DNA from: Corallium rubrum
Taxonomy: Eukaryota > Cnidaria > Anthozoa > Scleralcyonacea > Coralliidae
Length of the DNA: 64,000 nucleotides
Direction: 5' to 3'
Assembly (NCBI GenBank): GCA_964035015.1
Contig: CAXIUP010000161.1
Coordinates: 252,001 to 316,000, forward strand
Shown here piece by piece: positions 34,287 through 45,784 of this stretch. The notes under the pieces were generated by a model. The model saw nothing but the letters and a program-made list of their open reading frames with translations, made no database searches and had not been told where the DNA came from. The position numbers and the translations under genes are program-made. The stretch's first letter is position 1, and every line of letters begins with the position of its first letter.

Positions 34287-34604
34287 CTTGAATAATCACA
34301 GTAAATGTTTCATCAGGTGTAGTGTATCCACGAATTGATGCCTTCAATGTATATGTTCCATTATCAGATAACGTCGTGTTTTTTAATACTAAGGTTGCTC
34401 GTCCCTCAAGAGATGCTCTTGAATCAATGATATCCAAATTACCACCTCGGACCTGTTCAACCAATACTTTGCTAATACCGATCCTCCACACCACTCCCAC
34501 ACTACCAGTGCCAGTGTGGTTATACGTCGCATTAAGTATCAGTGTCTTTCCCCAATCAACGTTAGTTGGATCAGAAGATATGCGTACAAGTTTTAGAGAT
34601 TGGG
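34287..34604 (-). CDS. Ig-domain exon D, lacking canonical cysteines
   Basis: A 318-bp minus-strand exon (106 codons) with acceptor TTCAG at 34607-34605 and donor CAAG|GTACGT at 34287/34286. Both junctions are phase 1, like exons A-C. The fold signature is V/I-set: WGKTLILNATYNHTG (strand B), VGVVWRI (strand C Trp), RATLVLKNTTLSDNGTYTLK (strands E-F) and FTVIIQ (strand G). The strand-B and strand-F positions that normally hold the disulfide cysteines are occupied by Ala or a neighbour and by Leu, and the exon contains no Cys. Several N-glycosylation sequons occur (NAT, NHT, NTT, NGT). It lies about 23 kb upstream, on the minus strand, of exon C; whether they share a transcript is unknown. Confidence 0.8.
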
Positions 34605-35429
34605 CTGAATGGTTAAAAAAAAGAATACATGACTGAAAAAAATAGTGCAAAGTTTGTAGTCAAATTAGATAATAACAATTTTTGCCGCCAGCCCATTTTC
34701 TAAAGCAAAGCCCAATAATAAAATAGTACAAGCCAAAACTCAGACAAACAACCCAAAATAGAATCTCGAGGGATTCTTAAAGAGTCATTTTCTCTTGTCA
34801 AGAACGAAAAAAAAAATATAGACTCCGACAAACATGAATACTGACGTCTTTTGTGCCCTTCGCTACTATTGTTTCCCGGTCTGTTTAATAACAAGAACTT
34901 TTTGAACTCCTCGAAATTTTTGCACATAAAGCATGGCGCATCACAAGAATTCCGATACAAATACGTATCGTGTGACGTCCAGTCGATCCATACCAAAATT
35001 GACTAAAATCTGCCCAGTGGATGTAAAGATACATAATTTTTTGTTGCATTTATATAATATTACTGTTGTGTATTACAATCGTCTGAAGATTATGTTGCTA
35101 GCTTCACGTTATGTAGTCTTGCAAATCGTTTGCCCAATCACGCGATTAGAACGATTTATACAATATTAAACATTCATGTTTAATATATGGACAGAGTTTT
35201 TCGTACAGTTGTTTATTAAACGCCAAATCAAAATGCGAAGACAATCTACAATCTCCAGTATACAGAATTTGTTTTTGAGCAGAAGTTCAAAACTGCTCGA
35301 GCGCCACTCGTGTAAAATATAATTGACACAACAACACTCTACAAACCGACTTTAATACCTCACAACATCGTCAAAATGCCAGACCATAAGTTGAATAAAA
35401 AGAAGTTTTAATATTTATTCGCGCCTTCC
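34605..35429. other. No recognisable exon
   Basis: AT-rich sequence upstream (minus strand) of Ig exon D. Short ORFs have no motif, and no signal-peptide exon was found. Confidence 0.45.
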
Positions 35430-36006
35430 GCTAGGCTGACAATAAATCCTTTCGTCCAAACCATATTTAATTAGTCATGCAGTTAAGCCTAGATAGTTTT
35501 ATTTCGAGAAGAAATTTGCTCGCTCCTAGTTTACGTTTCTCTGCCATTCTTGTATTCGCCAGTCGCAAACAAAACCACGCGTGCGCAGTGCTATCACAGT
35601 GGCGCTATTCTAATATATTCCTTGGGGGGAAACTTATGTCTTTCTCGATATATAAAGCATCAAGAATTTCAGTTTCTGGCCCAATTATGACGCACTATGG
35701 GATAGAATCAAAGGTCAAGTGAGCAACAATGAAGTCAGTGCCATTGTTGTGGCTCATGAATATTCTTTGTTAACAATGGTGCTCACTTGACCTTTGATTT
35801 TGTTCCGTTTTCAAATTGTACCGGCATCGTGTAAACGAGGTCTAAGATATATTATTACATGGCACGAATTCTTCCGGTATATAAAATCACGCGCTGTCAT
35901 TGGTTGCCGACGTGGCGAGATTTCTCCGTAATGCCCGTGGGCATTATGAAAATTGTTAATGCGCTACGATTGGAAACAAACAAAAAATCCTAATAAGAAA
36001 GTTATT

Positions 36007-36497
36007 ATAATATAAATAAGTTTTGTGGAAACACCACGTAAAATATTTCTTTGCTAAGCGCACCAAGAAAAGTCTGCTGTTGCCAAACACGCTTGGAAGT
36101 ATGACCATCGTGTTAAGTGGAAAGAGTCATCACTCTTAGCCAGCAACAAGCAATACTTCACGCGAAGAACAAGATAATCCATTGAGATCACAAAACATCA
36201 CACTATTTCTCAGGAGGGACAGCCATTAAATAGCACGTGGCGTGCCCTATTTATTCGGAGAACATTCTTGATTTTGTTTTCTAATTAATAAAATTAACGT
36301 GATACGCCATTGTATTCTTACGTGATTTAATTGATCAGTTGCTTAGTTTAATGACGTGAGCCAACAACTTGTTGTCATTGCTCTGATGAAGGCCTGAGTC
36401 AACAGGCCGAAAGCTTAGCAAAGAAATATTTTACGTGGTGTTTCCACAAAACTTATTTATATTACTTTATCGCCATGAAAACGTTCAAAGAATTAAT
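36007..36497 (+). mobile_element. Penelope-like insertion (family 1) with coding remnant
   Basis: Flanked by a perfect 13-bp target duplication, TAAGAAAGTTATT, at 35994-36006 and 36498-36510. The two ends are inverted copies of ATAAATAAGTTTTGTGGAAA. Between them, 36055-36260 encodes SAVAKHAWKYDHRVKWKES and a following EGQPLNSTWRALF-like end, which resemble the C-terminal GIY-YIG region of Penelope-like polyproteins; one stop interrupts it. The hammerhead-like motif is at 36378-36421. Confidence 0.8.
36378..36421 (+). ncRNA. Hammerhead-ribozyme-like motif (family 1)
   Basis: TTGCT, CTGATGA, A, GGCCTG-AGTCAA-CAGGCC, GAAA, GCTT, AGCAA in order: stem I of 5 bp, stem II of 6 bp, and a 4-nt linker in place of stem III. 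Identical to the copies at 10072-10029 (minus) and 63667-63710. Confidence 0.6.
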
Positions 36498-37420
36498 TAA
36501 GAAAGTTATTGCTGCAAAATGACGAAAATAAATGAAATAAATGACGATGAACATTACAAAACTGAATTTTAGTATTTAGATGAGAAAGAAACACCAAAAA
36601 GTAACGCTAGTCCGGTGTTTTGACGAAGTTAAAAGAAGCGAAGCCCAATAGTTAAATACAAGATTGATTTTGTAATAAAAAGTGCCATATAATAAACTAC
36701 TTAATAACCTCGACCGTTCAGTCTTTACGGTAAAATATTAAACCTCGGCCTTGACTTCGCTATCGCTCAGTCAATACAGCAAGACCTCGGTTTAATATTT
36801 TACCGTAAAGACCTCGCTCTCGGTTATTAAGTAGTTATTAATAATGCACCAGGATTTTACACGTCTTTCAAGAAATACCCATAGATAAGGGGCAAACCTG
36901 TCTGTTATCGCTCTTTAGGGCTAACGAACTTTAAGCGACATAAATGTTTGTCGTCTATGAAAGACTGATACTAGTGTTTCACATTTTCACTAGTTTTAGC
37001 CTTTCAACTACGAACAAGTATGTGTGTCGTTACACCTGGTAAGTTTACCCCCCGGAAAGTTTACACTATCTATGTATCGTGTGAATTTTCCGCATGTCCA
37101 AGGGCCACTCACAAAAAATAACTGAATAAGCAAAAAATTCTAGTTTTAAATCATTTAGATTTTCTCTTTGTCAGAAACATGACACTTTTTAACTGAAAGA
37201 GAGCACTTTTCAGTAAACCTGGGGGCATATGCTTCCAGTGCACCCACGCTTAGTTTGCCTATTTATGCACGACGGTCATGATGTAAATAGTATTCTAAAC
37301 AGTTACGTCTTGTACAATTTATTCCTGCTTTGACGGTTTTAATATGTTGAAACTTGTTTTTGTTCAATAAATATTCAATGATGTTATTATGTCTCGCTTA
37401 CATTATCGCTCCGATCCCTT

Positions 37421-37680
37421 ACAAGATTTACAAGGTTTACAAGGTTTACAAGGTTTACAAGGTTTACAAGGTTTACAAGGTTTACAAGATTTACAAGGTT
37501 TACAAGGTTTACAAGGTTTACAAGGTTTACAAGATTTACAAGGTCTACAAGGTTTACAAGGTTTACAAGATTTACAAGGTTTACAATGTTTACAAGGTTT
37601 ACTAGGTTTACTAGGTTTACAAGGTTTACAAGGTTTACAAGGTTTACAAGGTTTACAAGGTTTACAAGGTTTACAGGGTT
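37421..37680. repeat. 9-bp satellite, unit TTTACAAGG
   Basis: About 29 units with single-base variants (ACAAGATTT, CTAGGTTTA). Long Q-G-L or Y-K-V repeat ORFs are artefacts. Confidence 0.95.
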
Positions 37681-37829
37681 ACATTTACATGGTTTTTACA
37701 TGGTTCCGATAGGGGCCACAGGGGATCGGTTGTGGGTTGCTTGGGACAGGACGGGATAGGGATTTAATTAAATTAGCTAGCGAGACATGAACCTACAACA
37801 CTGCCCTATATATATAACTGGACTGCGGG

Positions 37830-38970
37830 TGCTGGCCAAAAATGTGTCCCCATTTTCACTTTCAAAATGGTGGCATTTATGGGTCCTTCTGCTAATGGTA
37901 GCGACCACTGACATGTATTTATCGTAGGAAAAAAGAATATTTTTGTAAACACAAAGCGATTTTCTTACTTTATTAATAATAAAACCATTCCTCATGCGAG
38001 GGCTTCCCCAGAGGTGAATAAAATCGTCTGGCAGAATAAAATACTAAACACCAATTCGGACAGGAAAGAGTTAGAGAAAAATTGTTCTTGTGAAGGCTTC
38101 CCCAAGAGGTGAATAAAATCGTAAACAAAATACTAAAGAGTATTAAGAGCAATAAATTCGAACAGGAAACAGTTAATGCATGCAGGTTGGTCATTGTTAA
38201 TTTTGTGGAACGACTCAAGAGGCCTGCTGGATTATTTGTCTGACCAAATCACCAAATAGGAATATCGCCTCCCATGTACGCCTCGCTTCTTTACGATTTT
38301 CTCGTGATCTTCAGCGGTTCTTTATAGAGCTGGCGACTTCATAAAACGAAAAGTTTGTAGATTTCCATGACCATGTGTATTTTGACAGTCTTGTTTATTT
38401 TATTGCCATGCAAGTGTTCGTGCAGTAACCGCCGGCCGGCACGTCTTTAATTCAGACTGCTAGAAAGCTACAACAGTAATTGTCTAGGAATATTATTATT
38501 GTAGTTCAAAACTACAATAAGACTCTTATCATGAAAACATCCCGGGCCACTCAGCAAATATTTTGTTTACACAAGTTCGCCACCAGAAACAATCCACTGT
38601 AGAAGTTATAAAATATATTGGCCGAAAGATAATTCACCTTGCTACAACATACGTACAGTTTATCCGACCAAATAGCTTAGTTTCCCTAAAAAAAGCGTAT
38701 ATTATAATGTCTTCTCCGAATGTTTTCTCGAGAAATAAACCACTGTAGAAGCTATCAAATATACTGGAAGAAAGATAATTCATCTGGCTACAACATTACT
38801 TACAGTTTATCCGACCAAATAGCTTAGTTTTCGTAAAAAGAGCGAAATACCGAACATGTCCAACACGAACTAGAGATCTTAGGTATCGGTCAGCGACCTT
38901 CACCATTAGCAAAAGGACCCATAAATGCCGCCATTTTGAAAGTGAAAATGGGGACACTTTTCCTAACTCA
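37830..38970. repeat. Region bounded by inverted repeats
   Basis: GTGTCCCCATTTTCACTTTC with its following 45 bp (37840-37905) recurs inverted at 38900-38962. Inside lie two members of a short MITE (37985-38073 and 38087-38173) and a tandem duplication of about 175 bp (38570-38700 and 38740-38860, with TTTATCCGACCAAATAGCTT). Confidence 0.6.
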
Positions 38971-39441
38971 AAGGTAATAGGAGCAGGGAAATTTGTTGCC
39001 GCTATTGAGAAATACAGCAGGCTCATTGAGTTATGTGGCTGTTTACATCGAAAATTTGAAAATGTGAAGAAGACACATGCAACCAGCAAGATGTTTACAA
39101 GATTTACTAACTATCTGTCTGTTAGAGAGCTTTACCATATATAGATAATTTCCTGGCAACACGGGCTTTGTTCTGAGATTTGAAAAGAGATATTTCAAGT
39201 GGCAGGTTATATAACTATTGGAAGATGAAATGGCGGTATGAGAAACCACATTAGAGCCAAATCGGTGGGGGATGACTGATCGACTATATCGTAAAATTTA
39301 CCTTTTGCTCCAAAATTTAATTACCGGTTCATGTTTATCCAAGTTCTGCTCTTGATATCTGAGGGGTATTTAGTAATGGGAAAATTTCCGGCGGTAGGTA
39401 AATTATGTATTCATTCCTTTCACCGAAGACTTGTTTACTAG

Positions 39442-39654
39442 TTAACTCATTCCTGTCCGGGGGCTTCCCCAGAGGTGAATAAAATCGTCTGGCGTTAGCC
39501 AGAATAAAATACTAAAGACCAATTCGGACAAGAAAGAGTTAAAGAGATAGTTTATAACTCATTCCTGTCCGGGGGCTTCCCCAGAGGTGAATAAAATCGT
39601 CTGGCGTTAGCCAGAATAAAATACTAAAGACCAATTCGGACAAGAAAGAGTTAA
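39442..39654. repeat. Two tandem copies of a roughly 100-bp MITE
   Basis: Copies at 39442-39542 and about 39554-39654 both run from AACTCATTCCTGTCCGGGGG to CAATTCGGACAAGAAAGAGT, an inverted end pair with TTAA at the edges. They are nearly identical. Older copies lie at 37985 and 38087. Confidence 0.75.
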
Positions 39655-39918
39655 TGCTCTCTGTAAAACGAACTTAGATTCTGTTTTATGTCGAGCTACA
39701 CCTTTTAATTGCCACAATGTGGTGCTAAATTTATGTATAATTCCGTTCGTACATAGAAATATATAATCAGTTTTTTTGTCTTGCTCAGATCTTACAATGA
39801 AGTTTGACTTGTCTATGCTACTAATTTCAGTGTGGCGACGACATGCAGATATTGTTAATTTCTGCAAAATTTGCCTTTTGCTCCAAAACGAAAATCATGT
39901 GATTTCATTCTCTGGTTG

Positions 39919-42900
39919 CAGTGTTTTCATTAATAGGCGGTTACCGGCGGTTTACCGCCGCCTGTTTGGCCTAAGACCGCCGGCTATTTTTTTTGTGTCT
40001 GGTAAATTTTTCTGAGCCACGTATAAAACTTTTAATAAAAAATAATTTAAGTATTGTCTATCGAGCATGTGTATAATTATTTAAAATGACAAGTTAGGTA
40101 ATAGTGTTTTCGTTTTCTATAGTAAACTTATAAAATAGTGTTCATGACTCACGAGTTTATGTCGTATAAATATTTCACATTGTTTTGAAATTTCTCTTGC
40201 CATTTTCTCGCAACTCGAAAAAGTAATTTGAACGATCAGCGGTCGCCGATCTATCTTATGCGATACTCATAACATATTTGCATTAAGGCCCAACAAACAT
40301 GGCGGGTGAAAATTGGAAAACATGGCGAGTAAAAAGCATGGCAGAGGAAATTCAACAGGCTTTCAGTCATCAGCTTTTGATGCATTTTTCACTCACAAGC
40401 AGAGAAGAATGGACAACACAGGTAGTGTACATTATTACCTATTGTTTTTAATATTAAATAATCGTCACAGGTCAATGTTTTCTTGTCACGGGTCAGTGAT
40501 AAAATGCATATAATTATAAATTCTGTTTCAACACAGTCTGGCTGTCATGACAAAATAATTTAAAACTATTTTATAATAGTACCATATACCAGTTCACAGT
40601 GACACTACAATGTTGTTAAATGAATAAAGATATAATAAAATCTATTTCATAGATACATTGGGGTACATAAATACATTGGGGTACCATGTATTTATGTACA
40701 CATTACACATACCTGTCGAGGTTCAAAAATTATTCAAATTTTCCAGAGGTTGAGAAGAGTGCACTTGCATTATCACACTTTTGTTCACAAAATATTATTT
40801 ATGATTTTTTTAGATGGTGATGTTCAAGTGGACAAAGATAAAAATGAAACTCAAACAGAAACAGAAACAGAAAGTGCATCTTTTACTGCAGCTGATTCAA
40901 ACTCAAATAAAGCCAAAGAAACCAGACGTTTACCTGCTACAATAGATGAGGCTGGTGCCATAAAATAAATCAGTGAATCATTCAGCCACAATAACAAAGT
41001 ACACAGTTTCTACTCGTGCAAAAACAAGAAATGTACCAACCTGAATCCAGATGAGGTGAAGCGTATCAGTACAAAAGGTGATCGTTTTCAACATGCTTGG
41101 ATAACAGATAATAAATTAATTTACTGTGAAAAAACGGGATATAATTGGCTTATTTACGAGGAAGGTGAGGGCATGTTCTGTTTCATCTGCCGAAAGCACA
41201 ATACTGAAAATGCAAAAAACAAGTGCAAGAAGTTTAATCTTCAGGCTGGAGTCCGCTTTAAACGTAAAGCAGTAGAGGAACATGCCAATAGTCAACAGCA
41301 TAAAGCTGCAACAATGTGTGAACTGATTAACAGAACCTCTCCATTCCAGGCAGAACTTGACAGGAAAGAACAGAAAAACGATGCTGTGTATTACAATGCT
41401 TTTCTGGCAATATATTGGCTAGCAAAAGAAGAGTTACCAAACTTCAAAATTTCCAGCTTTTTGGACGTGCTTGAACGATTAGGATTGACAGATATGAAAT
41501 ATTTTCAGCATCGCGCAGCTGGATCATTCAGAGAAATGTTCTTAGCACTGGGGTATCAAATTAAATCACAAGTGGCAGAGAAGTGCAGAAAAGCAAATTG
41601 GTTTGGATTACTGTGTGATGAAGTTTGCGACATTTCTAATCAAGAACAGTTGCTAACTTTCATTAAGTATGTTGACCCACAAACCAATAAAGCTACAACA
41701 GATTTTCTGTCTGCAAATGACCTGTTTCAGAATTCACAGTCAGCAGATGCCAATACCATTTGGACTGTTCTCAATCAACAACTTGAAGATAGCAAATTGG
41801 AAAAATCTAAGCTTGCAAGCTTTGCAAGTGATGGAGCATCTGTGATGACGGGAAAGAAGAATGGCGTGGCAGCTGAACTTCGCTCAGATAACAAGCCTCT
41901 TATAAATGTTCATTGCATTGCCCATCGATTAGCTTTGGCTTGTGGCGATGCAAACAATTCTGTTTCATACATACTAACAATGGAGAAAATTCTCATACAA
42001 CTTTGGTCCCTTTTCAAAAACTCGCCGAAAAAAGCTGCAAAATATGCAAAGGCTGTAATGAATGCAAGTGAACTTGGAGTCACTAATGCTATGACCAGAC
42101 GTGGAAAGAAGAAACTAAGTAAGCGTTTTCACAAAGCCTGCAGGACCCGTTGGCTGTCCACCGAAAGAGCTATAGAGGGGGTCTATAACGATTTCGCAGC
42201 ATTGACACAAACTCTTCGACAGTTAAAGGAGGAGAATGACTCGGCAGCAATTGGTCTTCTGAAACAAGTAGGAAATGTCAAATTCCTAGGTGCTGTATAT
42301 TTGCTCAATGAAGCAATCCCAATTCTTGCCCATCTCAGCAGAGCCTTTCAAAAAGGAGCTGTTTCGTTTGCAGCCATTGATCCTGCCATTAAGTTTACCT
42401 TGGATGAACTTGGAGCAATTGTTGATGAGGAGAAACCACTGACGAATTTGAAGAAAGATCTTTCAGAGGGTGGCAGACTTTCCCAATGTGATATGCGACC
42501 ACTTGTAGCTTCGGATGAGAAGCAGCTCACGACTTTGACGAAGGCTTATGTTGCAGCTTTAAGGGATAACATTAACAATAGATTTGATGGAAGCATCCCA
42601 GTCTTAACAGCCTTCAGAATCTTCAATCCTTTAGCTGTCCCAAACAAGTCGGAGCCAGTATTTAAAGAGTATGGTATGAAGGATATTGTTATTTTGGCAG
42701 ATCATTTCTACCAAGAAATGGAGGTCAAAGCCAAAGATGAAAAAAAAGAAGAGCTAATATGCGAGTGGAGAAAGTTCAAATATAATCTCCTGGCCATCAA
42801 GGATGATATCCCAGCCGAGATACTGACGCCACCAGTCAAGAGGAATCTGATTGCCCAAACACCGACAGAATGGGTGCTTGAATACCTTATGAAAATGCGA

Positions 42901-43920
42901 GCAACTCTCCAGTATCTTTTCCCTCTCCTGTTGGAAGTGGCGGAGTTGTGCTTGTCCATTCCTGTGAGTAGTGCTTGGCCTGAACGAGGAGCTTCTTGTG
43001 TCAAGAGAGTGAAGACGCGAGTAAGGTCGCGCTTAAAGAATGACATGCTGGAATCGCTACTCCATATTACCATCAACGGTCCAGAAGTAAAAGATTCAAC
43101 AGCATTAATCGATTCTACTCTGAAGCAGTGGCTCGCAAAACCAAGGCGAAAGATGTCCATTGCAAATAAACAACCATCTAACGCAGAAGGGAGGGCACAT
43201 TGTGTAGATGTGTCCATACAGGTTGGTTCTTCTGTCAATGTTCACGATCAGGAAATGGAAGATGAATCGTTATGTGAACAAGAAGAGTTTGAAGACAACG
43301 CTGGAATGATGGGGACTGAGGAAGAGGTGGATGCTGCTGCCAACTTATTTAAATTACCAGCAGTAGATCTGGAAGAATGCGACAGTGACGTCGAGGACAG
43401 TACTGATAGTGATTATGATAGTTCAGATTCAGATTCAGATTAACTTGTTATTCAGATTAATTCAAATTTTAGTTCAGAAAAGAATTATAAACATTGATTT
43501 GTCAAAAGTTAAATTTACATTTAAACACTTTTCATCAAATTGTTTTTTTTTCTATCATATGACATAAGATGAAATCTACAATGTTGCATCTATAGCTATT
43601 GTATTTGCAAGCAGCGTTTCTACCGAAAATAGCCTTTCGCACCCTCAGAAAATCTCTACTTTTGTTCTTCATGTAGAAACCTGCTAATTTCTAAACAAGA
43701 ACCTGTAACATTTTAGACAAAAACGTTTGTTTTCTGACCATTGCAATTCTACGAGAATCTTTCGCCAGAACGAAGGAAATGGCATTTCAGAGACTTTAGA
43801 TTTCAAAATTTTCCGGGGGGGGGCATGCCCCCGGACCCCCCTAGAAATCTCTTACCTTCGGTGCTCGGACGCCTATAATTTACAATTAGCCGGTTGTACA
43901 AAATATTAATGAAAACCCTG
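39919..43920 (+). mobile_element. hAT DNA transposon, near complete
   Basis: The termini CAGTGTTTTCATTAATA (left) and the complement CAGGGTTTTCATTAATA (right) match at 16 of 17 bases. The 8-bp direct repeat CTGGTTGC lies at 39912-39919 and 43921-43928; the left copy overlaps the terminal C, so one C was lost or is shared. CAG-type ends, 8-bp duplications and a hAT transposase between them agree on the superfamily. Subterminal GC-rich inverted motifs (ACCGGCGGTTTACCGCC on the left) are present. Confidence 0.88.
40322..43443 (+). CDS. hAT transposase-type gene, two exons, one in-frame stop
   Basis: Exon 1 is 40322-40421 (ATG to ACACAG|GTAGTG); exon 2 starts at 40814 after a TTTTTTTAG acceptor; junction phase 1. 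The frame runs unbroken to 43443 except for one TAA at 40966-40968. The long open part from 41056 is 795 codons. Domains in that numbering: TTF/BED-type zinc finger with C42, C45, H76 and H82; catalytic-region Asp in LLCDEVCD (D188); ASDGASVMTGKKNGVAAEL (D259); HCIAHRLALAC; C-terminal hAT dimerisation region SIPVSSAWPERGASCVKR (from about 634); acidic Ser/Asp tail. Vertebrate ZNF862/KIAA1586-type proteins look similar. The stop would block full-length product unless translation starts downstream or is read through. Confidence 0.85.
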
Positions 43921-43928
43921 CTGGTTGC

Positions 43929-44459
43929 ATGGGAACCCATTATTGATAAATGTTTACCGTTAAAAATTGCCGTTGACCCCTCATTTCGTCTTCGAAACCA
44001 TGCGTTTGTCGCTGTTATTATACGGCTGTCGTTCTGAACATGCCACAGGTTTGTAAATATATTGTTTGACTTTCGACATTCCACATATTTTCTTTATTTT
44101 ATTTACAATTTCTATTATAGGCTATGCATGTAGCTTTTGTCGAGACCCTTGTACATTTCAAAATGCAGAAAAGAAACGATATTAAATAGCAAACCTTTTC
44201 CTCGCCATCCGACCGCCATATTTGTTTTCCTTTTGAAAACCCCGGTGGAAAACCCGCACCAGACTTGCGGCTGACACATGCGCAGACAGATTTCCCTGCT
44301 CTTTATATAGGTCAGTGACCTACAACCGTCACGCTCTTAGCCTACTCCGCAGGCCTCTCTAATCAGAAAGCGCAGGCTCAAGTCAAGTTGCGCATTTAAT
44401 TTATTCCGCCGTCTCGATCAAGACAAACATAATAAGACTTTGCGAAACTGATGCGTGCA
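43929..44459. other. Flank of the hAT element, nothing recognised
   Basis: Contains a TATA-like CTTTATATAGG at about 44300, but no downstream gene with recognisable motifs. Confidence 0.4.
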
Positions 44460-44875
44460 CGCCAAATGCTTTCTTTCTTTGCTTTCCTGATGTCTGATCA
44501 AGTCTTTCTCCTCTCGGATGTGTTTTGTGTTTTCACAGACATAGTTATTGGTCAGTAATGTCGCTGGCAAGTATCTTGATATTATATACGCTTACGATCT
44601 CACACGCCGTATACATGAAGCTGTGTTGATATTTAATACCCGAAGAGACTTGACATATGAACGCTGTACATGTGTGGAAATAATGCTTTCTTTCTTAGCT
44701 TTCCTACTGTCTGATGATCAGAGTCTGATCAAGTCTTTCTCGTCTCGGATGTGTTTTGCGTGTTCACAGACATAGTTTGATATTGGTCAGTAATGTCGCT
44801 AGCTGTGTTGATATTTAATACCTGAAGAGACTCGACATATGAACGCTGTGTACATGTGTGGAAATACGTTACAGG
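44460..44875. repeat. Tandem duplication, unit about 200 bp
   Basis: TGATCAAGTCTTTCTC, CTCGGATGTGTTTTG, TTCACAGACATAGTT and GACATATGAACGCTGT occur twice in the same order (44467-44683 and 44684-44870). The second copy lacks about 40 bp around the ATTATATACGC segment. Confidence 0.75.
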
Positions 44876-45217
44876 CAATCGTGTTTTGTGTATTGCAAAT
44901 TGCGTTTTCTATCGGAGATTGGATTGTGTTTTGACTTTTGTCTGTGTCCTGAATGTGTTTAGACGGCGGCTTTAGATCTTAGCACTGCATGTGACAACCT
45001 GCGCGTGATTTTGCAGTACCCTGAGTGAACGCCTGCCCAAGCGTCTTGTTGCACTATACAGTAAATGAACCCGACGAAAAGTAAAACTTACAAGTCTCTT
45101 GCAAAGAGTAGACAAGATAAGTTCAAGTTGCGAGGAGTAGTATTACTACTAATTTTCAAATGTTATTTTATTTCTGATGCAAAGATTGGCGTTTAGAATA
45201 CTCGATGATGGTATTTA
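44876..45217. other. No recognisable gene
   Basis: Unassigned AT-rich DNA. Confidence 0.4.
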
Positions 45218-45782
45218 TCAGTCAAATTCAAGCTTGTCCCCCCAGGACATCGCCAGGTATTTGACATATTGGACCTCCCCAGGGGTGGGGTATTTGGAAA
45301 CAAGTCTTTGCCCGGGGGTGGGGCAATAAATATACACTATTACAGTATTCCAATATTCTGAGCCTTGTTCTTTTTGCTCAGGCAATTGGGGGATATGCAA
45401 TTGAATTGTGTCCCTTTATGGACTGTCTGACTGTTGCTTGTTGCATTCGATTATGGAAGAGTTTACAGCGAAAGATATACGGAGCTTGTTGCATCTGGAG
45501 AATTTAGTAGAGGTGTTTGAAATATGTACTCATAATGAGATGCTGAATAGATCAGTTTTTATATTGTGAATTGTTCAGTTTATTGTGAAGTAGAGTACAA
45601 ATTTCCCAGGGTGGGGAATTTGCCAAAGATATTTGGCCCTGCCGCAGGGCATTTTCACCTGTTTTTCATAGTGATCCCAACTGCAGGGAATTGGCACTAA
45701 TTTTCGAAAAATTGTCAAATGCCCGGGGGTCAACCCAGGGGGAGGGGGGGGGGGGGGAATGGACACGCTTGGATTTGACTGA
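45218..45782. mobile_element. TIR element with TA duplication
   Basis: The inverted ends TCAGTCAAATTCAAGC and TCAGTCAAATCCAAGC are flanked by TA on each side, as in Tc1/mariner-like insertions. The interior has repeated CCCAGG..GGTGGGG..TTTGCC blocks in opposite orientation and a G/C-rich end. No transposase. Confidence 0.65.
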
Positions 45783-45784
45783 TA

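Larger units (their letters stand above)
35430..37100. repeat. Dispersed repeat interrupted by several insertions
   Basis: The ends match 29640-30130. Between them lie a hairpin at about 35708-35804 (TCAAAGGTCAAGTGAGCA and its complement), the Penelope-like insertion 36007-36497, and a foldback at 36690-36845 (CTTTACGGTAAAATATTAAAC arms). Confidence 0.55.

Noticed and set aside
37389..37712. Gln-Gly-Leu repeat protein (collagen-like appearance)
   Set aside because: It comes from a 9-bp satellite; the other frame gives an equally open YKV repeat.
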